A program made the translations under genes and the position numbers. Below the pieces are notes generated by a model. It saw only the letters and a list, made by a program, of their open reading frames with translations. It was not told the DNA's origin and did not search any database. Source: Bacillus chungangensis (GTDB lineage: Bacteria > Bacillota > Bacilli > Bacillales > Bacillaceae_C). From it: a stretch of DNA of 64,000 nt. The stretch is from the NCBI RefSeq assembly GCF_030812995.1, contig NZ_JAUSTT010000003.1, positions 171,131 through 235,130 of the forward strand, in the 5' to 3' direction. Position 1 is the stretch's first letter. Each line of letters opens with the position of its first letter. Below, one piece after another: positions 56,754 through 64,000 of the stretch.

Positions 56754-58142
56754 TCATTGTATTATTCCAATTTCTCTATTAACCCTTTTTTGTTTACGAT
56801 TTAGTATCGGCAATTCTACCAACACCTCACCAGAGTGACTTGCATTATTACTTAACTTCATCCTTCCATTATGCTGCTTGATCACTTTTTCAGTGAACGT
56901 TAATCCCAAGCCATAATGGCTGTTATTCGTCCGTCCATCATTTTCAGTATAGAAAAGTTCAGTTCCTTTTCTAAGAGCCTCTTCTGAAAAGCCTGGTCCC
57001 CGATCGATGATAATGAATTGAATGAGATCATTCTCCTGCCTGACGATTAATTGTAATTTTTCATGTTGCGGCGTTCTTTCTATTCCGTTTAATACAATAT
57101 TATTTATGGCTCGAATGAGTAGATTTACATCTATGAAAAGGCTAGTCCCTTTCTCTGTAAAATCATCGACAATGATATTATTACCTAAGCTGCTGACTTC
57201 AGCTTCTAGTTTGTTTAAGAAATCAATGACAGATTTTTCTTCCTTATCCATATTTAATTGCTTGTTGTTCAGATTGATATCGATTACTTCCTGAATATAT
57301 TGTTCTATCTGTTTGATTGAATTCATCATGTCGCTAAAGTTTTCCTTCATATCATCGCTTTTCATTACTTCCAATAGTTCTATATTCCCTTTTATGATAG
57401 TCAGCGGAATTTTTATATCATGGATTAAATAACTGATTTGTTCTGCCTTCGATTGGGTAACCTCTATTTCCTTTTGAATGGATTTGACTAGTGCTTCTGA
57501 TAAACTCTCCATTGCGCACATTACATCTTTATATTCATTAAATTGAACTCGTGGAAATTCGATATTCAAATCTTTTTCTTTAATTTTACGCGCTACTTTT
57601 ATCAACTTTTGATTTTCTTGGATAATAATTTGAGAGAAACTTCTAATATTCCAGACTAAATAAATACAATAAATCATAATCGAAAGAATGGATAGCCATA
57701 CACCTGGATTAGGAAATACCCTTCTTAATTCGATGTTTGCGAACTGGATTTTCAAGCTATAATGAATTAAAATGGTTTCATATTGACTGTTATACCTTAT
57801 AAAAGAACTCATTTTGCCATTCCTAGGATTTTTAAAAGCTTTTTTTGCTGTTTCTGTATTTCTAGAGTTCATATTACTCTTTACCATTTTTTTTGTCTGT
57901 TTATTAAAAATGGCATAGTCCAGTTCTGGTGGGATGATACTGGAATCGATATAATCGGAGTTTTCAACTTCACTTTTTATTTTTTCTGAATTTTTTATCG
58001 GCTCGTTTGCTGGAATAAAAAGATGATGATTTATTCCCCATGTCACTAACCCAATATTTAGCATCAACATCATTAAACCAGCAAAGCCTAATTTTATCAT
58101 CCATTTAACTAAATAAACCGATAACGTATTCTTTATTCCCAT
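56754..58142 (-). CDS. Sensor histidine kinase of the LanK/SpaK type
   Basis: 462 residues. First membrane segment (about 15-40), an outside loop of about 100 residues (including PPELDYAIFNKQTKKMVKSNM), second membrane segment (about 148-168) and a HAMP-like linker. H-box SYLIHDIKIPLTIIKGNIELLE, N-box AINNIVLNGIERTPQ, G-boxes IDRGPGFSEEAL and SHYGLGLTFTEKVIKQHNGRM. Overlaps the response regulator gene by 10 bp. The kinase closes a LanFEG-RK operon, so its signal is probably a lantibiotic-like peptide. Confidence 0.9.
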   Translation of the reverse strand: MGIKNTLSVYLVKWMIKLGFAGLMMLMLNIGLVTWGINHHLFIPANEPIKNSEKIKSEVENSDYIDSSIIPPELDYAIFNKQTKKMVKSNMNSRNTETAKKAFKNPRNGKMSSFIRYNSQYETILIHYSLKIQFANIELRRVFPNPGVWLSILSIMIYCIYLVWNIRSFSQIIIQENQKLIKVARKIKEKDLNIEFPRVQFNEYKDVMCAMESLSEALVKSIQKEIEVTQSKAEQISYLIHDIKIPLTIIKGNIELLEVMKSDDMKENFSDMMNSIKQIEQYIQEVIDINLNNKQLNMDKEEKSVIDFLNKLEAEVSSLGNNIIVDDFTEKGTSLFIDVNLLIRAINNIVLNGIERTPQHEKLQLIVRQENDLIQFIIIDRGPGFSEEALRKGTELFYTENDGRTNNSHYGLGLTFTEKVIKQHNGRMKLSNNASHSGEVLVELPILNRKQKRVNREIGIIQ

Positions 58143-58801
58143 ATATACCCTACACCCCAGACAGTATTGATGGGGGCTATATTAAATTGAGCCATTTTTT
58201 TTCTAATTACCCTGATATGTTCAACAATTGTTGAAACTTGAGAATCACTTTCAATTGAATAGATCGATTCATAAATATTTTCTTTAGAAAATATTTTACC
58301 TTTATGCAAGGCGAGCAGCTCACAGATACTATATTGCGTCTTTGTGAAATATACTTCCTTCCCTTGGATGATCACTTTTTTTGCTTCTAAATCAATAAGG
58401 ATGTCACCATCAATAAACACACTTTTGGTTCCTCTTTTCGGTCTGGATTCCCGTCTTAAGTGCGCCTCAATTCGCGCATTTACCTCATGTATACTAAACG
58501 GCTTTCCAATATAATCATCTCCGCCAATGGATAAACCTTTGATAATGGAAATTTCATCACTTTTGGCTGTCATAAAGATGATTGGTATATCAATCAAAGG
58601 TCTAATTTTCTCACATACTTTAAAGCCATCTTCTCCTGGCATCATGACATCGAGTAAAATAAGATTATATTTAATTATTTCTTCTATCGTAATATCTTTT
58701 ATACTTTGAAGAGTAGTAACTTCATGATTTTTCATCTCTAACATTTTCCTGATTAATCTCAAAATTGCGGCATCATCATCAATCGCTAAGATATTTGCCA
58801 T
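58133..58801 (-). CDS. OmpR-family response regulator of the LanR type
   Basis: 222 residues. Receiver: ILAIDDDAAILRLIRKMLE (acidic pair), LILLDVMMPGEDGF (phospho-Asp about residue 52), GDDYIGKPF (Lys). Winged helix: TKTQYSICELLALHKGKIFSKENIYESIYSIESDSQVSTIVEHIRVIRKKMAQFN and VWGVGYIWE. Encoded 26 bp after the LanG-like permease and overlapping the kinase gene. Confidence 0.92.
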   Translation of the reverse strand: MANILAIDDDAAILRLIRKMLEMKNHEVTTLQSIKDITIEEIIKYNLILLDVMMPGEDGFKVCEKIRPLIDIPIIFMTAKSDEISIIKGLSIGGDDYIGKPFSIHEVNARIEAHLRRESRPKRGTKSVFIDGDILIDLEAKKVIIQGKEVYFTKTQYSICELLALHKGKIFSKENIYESIYSIESDSQVSTIVEHIRVIRKKMAQFNIAPINTVWGVGYIWE

Positions 58802-58826
58802 ATTTAAATCACCCTTTTAATCCTAT

Positions 58827-59594
58827 TTAATCATTTGTTTTTCTTCCGGACCAATGATTAAACCAAACGATACTCAGTATCATCATTCCTATTGTTAAAA
58901 TAAAGAAATAATAGACTCCCGTTATTAGCATAGAATTGCTAACTAACTTTATATCAGTTATTTTCAAAAAATTCCTTACATATTCACTGAATCGGTTTGC
59001 CCATGCCCAAGGCAGGAACCCCCAAACTCTATCTCCTATTGCAGTCAAAGAAAGAGCAGCGATGATTACTCCTCCGAACCCACATATGCTGCAAATCCCG
59101 ATCCCATACTTATAACCAATGACTTGATAAAAAAAATATTGAAATATGGAAGCTACTGTAAAAATTATACCTGTTAAACAGTAGAGAGTAAAATAAACTT
59201 CATCTAAATCAATTAGAAACTTCAGAGCCAAGGTATAAATTGATATGGTTAAAAACATTGCAGCACTATAAGAGAAAATCATCATCGTAATTTGACTTAT
59301 GAATGAGATGGTTTTGCTCTGAATTACTCCGAGCATATTCTGAAAATAACCCGCTTCATTTTCAGTATCGGCCACTATTCCACAAATGATGGATATGATG
59401 ACCGGCGTTCCTACTCCGATTAATTCAAAAAAAATGATATAGCTCGCTTCTAAACTTATCGGGTCATTCCTGGATAAGAAGTACATCACTAAAGTACCTG
59501 GTAAGATCAGGGGAATACCCAAGTGTAAAAAAAGAAATAAACTTCGTTTTCTTTTTTTAAACTCCCCCCGCAAACATCTATAAAGTTGCATCAT
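58827..59594 (-). CDS. Lantibiotic immunity ABC permease, MutG/LanG type
   Basis: 255 residues, six membrane segments. LHLGIPLILPGTLVMYFLSRNDPI, GTPVIISIICGIVADTENEAGYFQNMLGVIQSKTISFISQ are characteristic of the LanG/MutG permeases, where the AGxFQNxLG motif is conserved. TAATG overlap with the LanE-like gene. One of two permeases in a lantibiotic-expelling exporter. Confidence 0.88.
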   Translation of the reverse strand: MMQLYRCLRGEFKKRKRSLFLFLHLGIPLILPGTLVMYFLSRNDPISLEASYIIFFELIGVGTPVIISIICGIVADTENEAGYFQNMLGVIQSKTISFISQITMMIFSYSAAMFLTISIYTLALKFLIDLDEVYFTLYCLTGIIFTVASIFQYFFYQVIGYKYGIGICSICGFGGVIIAALSLTAIGDRVWGFLPWAWANRFSEYVRNFLKITDIKLVSNSMLITGVYYFFILTIGMMILSIVWFNHWSGRKTND

Positions 59595-60352
59595 TACTTC
59601 ACCTCTAATTTATTAAAGGATCTAATAGAGAACCAAGTAAGGAAAAAAAAGAATAGAAGGCTTAAAACAAGGGCAATTGGAATGACTGAATAACTCAATA
59701 ATTCATCGTTTTGCGGCAAAGGGATTCCATTAGAGTGCAATTTCGTTAAAGGCATTTGTACTCTCAAATGCCAGCTATATGGAATGAACAACCACTCTTC
59801 CGTAGGAGCAAAAAATGAACCTAAATTTAAATTAAGCATACTATTCAATAGTAAAGTGATAAAAAGATTCGTTTTTCTTGAAAGCCACAAACAAAATGGA
59901 ATCTGCCAGAGTGAAGTAACGAACATCAAGGCAACAGCCAAAATACAAGAAAAGAGCGAAACCAAATATGGACTCGTTTTTATCAGTAAACTGGTAATGT
60001 ATATTACAGCACATAATATGATTGAGCCTATTGCCACAAATCCAGTTAAAAATAAAATTCTACTCCATTCCTTTTTTTGCAAATTTATCGGTAAGCTAAT
60101 GATGGATTTAAAATTTGTTGATTTTTTTTCCAGATTATTTAGAAGTCCTGCCGTAAGAGCAATAAATACCGAGAGCCATACTATCCCCCAATGGTTGATG
60201 ATGGTTTCTGCACTCAGCCGTATTATCTCTGGCCCGCCAAGAAAATTAAAGCCAAGCGCAAGTAGGGAGCATATTAAGGGAATCATCAACAGCATTTTTC
60301 TAATATTTGTTCGTTTTGTTTTTATGAAGTCTGATTTTAAATATAAATACAT
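59594..60352 (-). CDS. Lantibiotic immunity ABC permease, MutE/EpiE (LanE) type
   Basis: 252 residues, six membrane segments. MYLYLKSDFIKTKRTNIRKMLLMIPLICSLLALGFN and FKSIISLPINLQKKEWSRILFLTGFVAIGSIILC match the MutE/LanE group. The ATG at 60352 follows AGGAGG, and it begins 1 bp after the ATPase stop. A longer frame to 60391 has no binding site. Confidence 0.88.
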   Translation of the reverse strand: MYLYLKSDFIKTKRTNIRKMLLMIPLICSLLALGFNFLGGPEIIRLSAETIINHWGIVWLSVFIALTAGLLNNLEKKSTNFKSIISLPINLQKKEWSRILFLTGFVAIGSIILCAVIYITSLLIKTSPYLVSLFSCILAVALMFVTSLWQIPFCLWLSRKTNLFITLLLNSMLNLNLGSFFAPTEEWLFIPYSWHLRVQMPLTKLHSNGIPLPQNDELLSYSVIPIALVLSLLFFFFLTWFSIRSFNKLEVK

Positions 60353-60353
60353 A

Positions 60354-61067
60354 CTATAACCTCCTATTGGCTCTATGCTTTCGTACAACATCAGTAAAAA
60401 GCGTTTCTAAATTTCCATAAGAATGGTATTTTCCTTCATAACCTAGTATTCCATTGCTGATGATACCGATATCATCAGCTAATTGTTCAACTTCTGATAA
60501 CAAATGGCTAGATAAGAGGACTGTCATGCCCTGCCTAGGAAAAGATGCAATCAGTTCCCTTAATTCTTGAATACCAATAGGATCCAATCCATTAGTAGGC
60601 TCATCTAGGATTAACAACTTGGGATGATTCAGGATGGCGAGCGCAATACCAAGACGTTGCTTCATCCCCATTGAAAAGTTCATCACTCTTTTACTTCCCG
60701 TATTTGTTAACCCAACAATTTGAAGAACCTTCTGGATTCGTTCTTTTGGTAGCCCTAGAATCGTATTTATTACATCCAAATTTTCTTCGGCTGTTAAATT
60801 CCCATAAAGCGGGGGATTTTCAATTAAAGAACCAATATGAACTAAATCCTTTCTGGTCCACTTATTACCATTAAAAATCACTTCTCCGGATGTTGGCTTA
60901 AGCAGACCCGATATGATTTTTAGAGTTGTGGACTTCCCTGCCCCATTTGGCCCCAAAAGACCATAAACGGTGTTCTCCCTTACATTAATTGATACACCAT
61001 TTAAAACTGTAGCGCTCCTGTATTTCTTGGTTAGCTGTCTAGTTTGCAAGATATACTCATCATTCAT
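60354..61067 (-). CDS. Lantibiotic immunity ABC ATPase, LanF type
   Basis: 237 residues. NDEYILQTRQLTKKYRSATVLNGVSINVRENTVYGLLGPNGAGKSTTLKIISGLLKPTSG (Walker A), NFSMGMKQRLGIALA (signature), LLILDEPTNGLDPIGIQEL (Walker B), LSSHLLSEVEQLADD. This is the BcrA/LanF ATPase type. First gene of the operon LanF-E-G-R-K. ATG at 61067 with AAGGAG 9 nt upstream; the frame extends to 61112 without support. Confidence 0.92.
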   Translation of the reverse strand: MNDEYILQTRQLTKKYRSATVLNGVSINVRENTVYGLLGPNGAGKSTTLKIISGLLKPTSGEVIFNGNKWTRKDLVHIGSLIENPPLYGNLTAEENLDVINTILGLPKERIQKVLQIVGLTNTGSKRVMNFSMGMKQRLGIALAILNHPKLLILDEPTNGLDPIGIQELRELIASFPRQGMTVLLSSHLLSEVEQLADDIGIISNGILGYEGKYHSYGNLETLFTDVVRKHRANRRL

Positions 61068-61208
61068 ATTTAGATACTCCTTTTCACCTTTATAGATGGA
61101 GTTTAGCAACAAAAAATCAAGACTCCATCAATAACGAAGAAGAAATATAAATAAAAAAAGATGATTGATCAGATATAATTCCTGTTCAACCATCTGTGTA
61201 TAAATTTT

Positions 61209-61829
61209 CTATATTTCCTGCAAATGGACCATCTTTCTTAGTACCCTCTGACCATATAAAGTATGATATGCATAACCATAAAGTTTATCTTCGAAATCGC
61301 GGTCAATCTCAAATAATCTGTTAAAATGTAAGTGAATCACACTTCCCATAATGTTGACGAAATCACTTGTGAGTTTATTACTTCTAATAATTTGCTCTTT
61401 ATAGATGCGTATACTTTCACTTCGATAATCTAAGACCTCTATGATTTGTTTTAGGTCATTTCCTCTTCTTGCTTTTTCCCAATTGTTATAAGAATCTAGT
61501 TCATTTATAAAATCGTACTTTTCATCTTTAAATTGCTTTTTATAAATGTCATCGTTTTTCAAATTTAGATGTAAGTAACTCAATTGATCTTCAAAAATTA
61601 ATCCAAAGTCATTTAAATAGTAGAGTAATGAAATTACTCCAATTTGTTCCTTGCTAAGTCCATTTTTATTCATGATTTCAAGTATTTTCATGACAACTAA
61701 GCTATCTTTGTAGAATACATTTTCTGCTATATTTATTAACGAAGGACCACCATACCTATTGATTTCAGGGAAATAGGTATTAATAATTGTTTGACTGAAG
61801 TACCGGGATTGATAAAGATCTACAACCAT
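61209..61829 (-). pseudogene. C-terminal part of a LanB dehydratase (SpaB_C/thiopeptide-type domain), probably a remnant
   Basis: 206 residues that match the elimination-domain end of LanB-type lantibiotic dehydratases: NTYFPEINRYGGPSLINIAENVFYKDS corresponds to Y-x-EIERYGG..xxAExxFxxDS, and VIHLHFNRLFEIDRDFEDKLYGYAYHTLYGQRVLRKM to the C-terminal S-x-xHxHxNRLxG-xDR motif. A full LanB has about 1000 residues; the whole N-terminal glutamylation domain and the first part of SpaB_C are missing. There is no ribosome binding site before ATG 61829. At 61888 a good site (AGAGGTG) precedes ATG GAA AAT AAA AGT TAA, which may be the old lanB start. It lies 140 bp upstream of the LanFEG operon. Confidence 0.7.
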
Positions 61830-62055
61830 TCTTTTGAAATCGTCATTAAATATTCTGTTGTCGTTTAACTTTTATTTTCCATTTTGGACACACCTCTTTT
61901 TATCCATTTTAGTCAAAGGTAACTAAGATGTGTCCATGAAAATATACTAGTATCAAGTTTTTATATAAAGTTGGTTAGATGCCTAACACAAGGTAAGTTA
62001 ACTTGAATAACATGGGAGTGTGATATTAAACTATATCTTGAAAGGATGTAATATT

Positions 62056-62280
62056 ATGTATCCCACTTACACTATGACATACGATCTCAAACAAGAAACC
62101 TTGTCCCGGGTTGAACCATGGGTACAGTATGGTTTAAACGAAGCTCAAAAAACCTCTATCCCTCATGCAATGAGGGAAGTTGCAGCTATTACCTATCTGA
62201 TGGGTAAAGGATATGATCCAAGAATGGCACATCAAATAGTCGAATCATGGGAAGTTGATGAAATGTTTTATCCCAGATAA
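62056..62280 (+). CDS. Small conserved-looking protein of unknown function
   Basis: 74 residues, MYPTYTMTYDLKQETLSRVE, with a C-terminal part KTSIPHAMREVAAITYLMGKGYDPRMAHQIVESWEVDEMFYPR. It has the look of a compact helical small protein that I have seen in Bacillus annotations, without function. ATG after AAAGGATGTAATATT; the frame opens earlier at 62020. Well-formed codon use supports it as a real gene. It lies between the Lan remnant and a TnpB fragment. Confidence 0.75.
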   Translation: MYPTYTMTYDLKQETLSRVEPWVQYGLNEAQKTSIPHAMREVAAITYLMGKGYDPRMAHQIVESWEVDEMFYPR

Positions 62281-62402
62281 GTGAATCGGAATACAAAGAG
62301 ATAGAAAGAATTTAAAAGTGATTTCCCTATAAAATGACATAAGCTCCTATTATTAATTAAAGGCTTATGTCATTTTAAAAGACGTTAAAACCTTTTACTA
62401 TC

Positions 62403-62693
62403 CTACATAAAATTTAAACCTCTGATCCATCTAAGATTATAAATTAACCTAATTCCATCTTTGTTTTTATAACCACAGCATAAACATATCTGACTACTTG
62501 CATAGTTTTTAGGAGCAATTATCAAATCACGACCCTTCCACTCTGCTTTGTAGTCAAGATATTTTCTGAATTTAGACCAAGATACTTCACTGATTGCTTT
62601 TTCTATAGAAGCACCAGCTATTGTAATCAAGCAGAAACTTCTTGACCAAAACATCTCTTTCCAAAGTTTTTTTGCGAACAATAGGAAAATCAC
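62403..62693 (-). pseudogene. TnpB (IS605 OrfB) C-terminal fragment
   Basis: The stretch SEVSWSKFRKYLDYKAEWKGRDLIIAPKNYASSQICLCCGYKNKDG corresponds to the RuvC-III/zinc-finger end of TnpB; it has Cys-x-x-Cys once. The upstream 30 residues are out of register with the family, and the second CxxC and the rest of RuvC are gone. An RNA-guided nuclease of transposon type, now dead. It lies 125 bp from the uridine-kinase-like gene. Confidence 0.75.
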
Positions 62694-62817
62694 GTTATAT
62701 CAAGCGTGAACTTGCACTCTTATACGCATTTTGGAATTTTTTACAATTCACTGTTAGGGTGTACTTTGAACATCACATGTACATGCGCTCCCCTATGTAT
62801 AACAACTTATCAACTAA

Positions 62818-63468
62818 TTATTTAAAATCAAATGTATTTTTTTCTAGAAATATTTCATCGCCGAAAGCTCTGATAATAATATCAAAATATTTGCTGTACG
62901 GATGCATAAACACTTCGTACTGAATACGACGTTCTTCATGAGATTGCCTTAAATAATTGATATCCGTTCCCCTTTCAACAATATCGCGGTTCATTCTTCT
63001 CTCTAATTCAGTTTCCCCATCTGTATAGATGTAAATTTTTAAATCAAATAAATCTGGATTAATAAATGCTACACTCATTCCTTCTACAATCGTTACTTTG
63101 TTTTTCGAAGAAATTAACTCACTTTTAAGATAATTCGTATCAATTGTATAAAAATCTAAACCATATCTAACCATCTGAACATCTCTTTCTAAAGAAGGTA
63201 AATGATGTGCTGATGGATGGCAAGCTGTCATTTTATAGCGATGTTTTTCATTTTGATATGTATAATCAATCATTGCATTTTTTCTTACGTCTGAACTGCT
63301 AATATATGGATCCGTATTAATGTAATTCACTTCATTTTGATTAAGTAAGTATAAAAGTCTCTTAGCAAAAGTCGTTTTTCCAGCAGCACCATGTCCTGAT
63401 ATACCAATAATTATTTTATTATCCATCCTTCTAACCCAATTTAAGACTTCTTGTAATAACTGCTCCAT
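62818..63468 (-). CDS. Uridine kinase-like P-loop kinase
   Basis: 216 residues. P-loop IIIGISGHGAAGKTTFAKRLLYLL; Asp in NYINTDPYISSSDVRKNAMIDY; lid region DGETELERRMNRDIVERGTDINYLRQSHEERRIQYEVFMHPYSKYFDIIIRAFGDEI. Belongs to the Udk/phosphoribulokinase-like group; substrates are nucleosides or related molecules. ATG at 63468 with GGTGG 7 nt upstream (GTG at 63471 is also possible). Not the Udk of the housekeeping type, as it diverges in several motifs. Confidence 0.8.
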   Translation of the reverse strand: MEQLLQEVLNWVRRMDNKIIIGISGHGAAGKTTFAKRLLYLLNQNEVNYINTDPYISSSDVRKNAMIDYTYQNEKHRYKMTACHPSAHHLPSLERDVQMVRYGLDFYTIDTNYLKSELISSKNKVTIVEGMSVAFINPDLFDLKIYIYTDGETELERRMNRDIVERGTDINYLRQSHEERRIQYEVFMHPYSKYFDIIIRAFGDEIFLEKNTFDFK

Positions 63469-63610
63469 CACTCTACCACCTTATAGAATAAGTACAGCCT
63501 TTATGTTGATTGAAATATTGAAATATTCTTTCTCTTATTATACACAAAAAAAATAAAAGATAGTAAGAATTCGAATTAATACTATCTCTATTAGTAAACT
63601 TATTTATTCT

Positions 63611-63724
63611 TTAAAAAGTTAATTGTTTTTTCATTCTATCACACAACTTCAACCGCTCTTTTTTGATGTACTTTCCCACCTTCCCAGTTCCACCAATAAT
63701 AGTAATTTTACGCGTCTGTTGCAC
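63611..63724 (-). pseudogene. Truncated Rossmann-fold NAD(P)-binding protein (NmrA/SDR type)
   Basis: 37 codons from GTG 63724 (AAGGAGGAGTAA just upstream) reading MQQTRKITIIGGTGKVGKYI and then out-of-family residues to a stop at 63611. GGTGKVGKYI is the GxxGxxG dinucleotide-binding loop of NAD(P)-dependent epimerases/NmrA proteins, so only the first 20 or so residues of a typical gene remain. Intact start region, missing body. Confidence 0.6.
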
Positions 63725-63904
63725 ACTTACTCCTCCTTAAAACTTAATAACTTACCCGAGATTAAATGATAAAAAAATACAAGAAGATAACTTGTGAGTA
63801 CTAATCCAAAACCCTTAAAACATATCAAAATCACCCTGATAACGGGTACAATGGACCTATTACCAGTAAACCGCTGCTCCTATTGCTTTTGTAATACAGT
63901 TTTT

Positions 63905-64000
63905 GACATAGAGTAGAGTAACCTCTTTCGAGGTTACTCCCTCATCAAACCGTACGTGCCCTACTAAGGCATACGGCTTACCCATGTGTTACTTGTTATG
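63905..64000 (-). mobile_element. 3' end of a group II intron (domains V and VI), continuing beyond the window
   Basis: On the minus strand AAGCCGTATGCC..GGCACGTACGGTTT (63947-63979) has the AGC catalytic triad and the pairing of domain V. It is followed by a hairpin GAGTAACCTC/GAGGTTACTC (63916-63939) with a GAAA tetraloop on the minus strand, fit for domain VI. The rest of the intron and its reverse transcriptase would lie past 64000. The domain V loop is not GNRA, which is unusual. Confidence 0.7.

Overview
The window reads as chromosome of a low-GC Gram-positive bacterium, most likely a member of the Bacillaceae. Signs of this are AGGAGG-type ribosome binding sites with frequent TTG/GTG starts, three PTS sugar systems each with its own PRD-type (LicR/MtlR-like) regulator, and protein types typical of Bacillus and relatives. 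I cannot name the genus. No rRNA, tRNA or CRISPR array was seen.

Layout. 0-2.4 kb: the end of a PTS locus (EIIA plus PRD regulator). 3-7.3 kb: two RimJ/RimL-type acetyltransferases, a self-regulated TetR gene, a MurB and a calcineurin-type phosphatase. 7.4-15.5 kb: a beta-glucoside locus (EIIB-EIIC-EIIA, two GH1 phospho-glucosidases, a YczE-type membrane protein and a 634-residue PRD activator). 16-26 kb: a patchwork of MarR/GNAT/YczE genes, a secreted M23 peptidase, an ECF-like sigma factor, a decayed IS110/IS1111-type element and an aminoglycoside 6-adenylyltransferase. 27-32 kb: a BcrAB-like ABC transporter with an adhesin-like protein, divergent from a two-component system. 32-38 kb: small resistance and regulatory genes, an AbiTii-domain protein and an AbrB-ABC operon. 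38.8-46.2 kb: a six-gene fructose-family PTS operon with a GatZ/KbaZ-like aldolase subunit and a transketolase. 46-56 kb: assorted single genes and regulator/target pairs. 56.7-61.8 kb: a LanFEG-RK lantibiotic immunity operon preceded by the C-terminal stump of a LanB dehydratase. 62-64 kb: remnants of TnpB, of a Rossmann-fold gene and of a group II intron, around a uridine-kinase-like gene.

The most unusual structure is a family of eight interspersed repeats (about 60-340 bp). They are confined to 2.9-25.9 kb and all lie in the same orientation. They are modular: a 5' hairpin, two related inner modules and a 3' hairpin. At least one inner deletion rejoins complementary arms. One copy sits between a gene's last sense codon and its terminator, another supplies a gene's final codons and stop, and another splits the two GH1 genes. 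They look like non-autonomous mobile structured elements. I do not recognise the family.

Second, several regulator-target circuits can be read directly. Near-identical palindromes plus TTGGCK-N18-MATACT promoters lie in front of both the PTS EIIB gene and the yczE-like gene. A MarR gene and the beta-lactamase-fold gene downstream of it share a 30-bp operator. An XRE-TPR regulator and a divergent alpha/beta hydrolase share twin 19-bp palindromes. TetR sites overlap a near-consensus promoter. Third, both GH1 enzymes keep the nucleophile Glu but carry Gln at the acid/base position.
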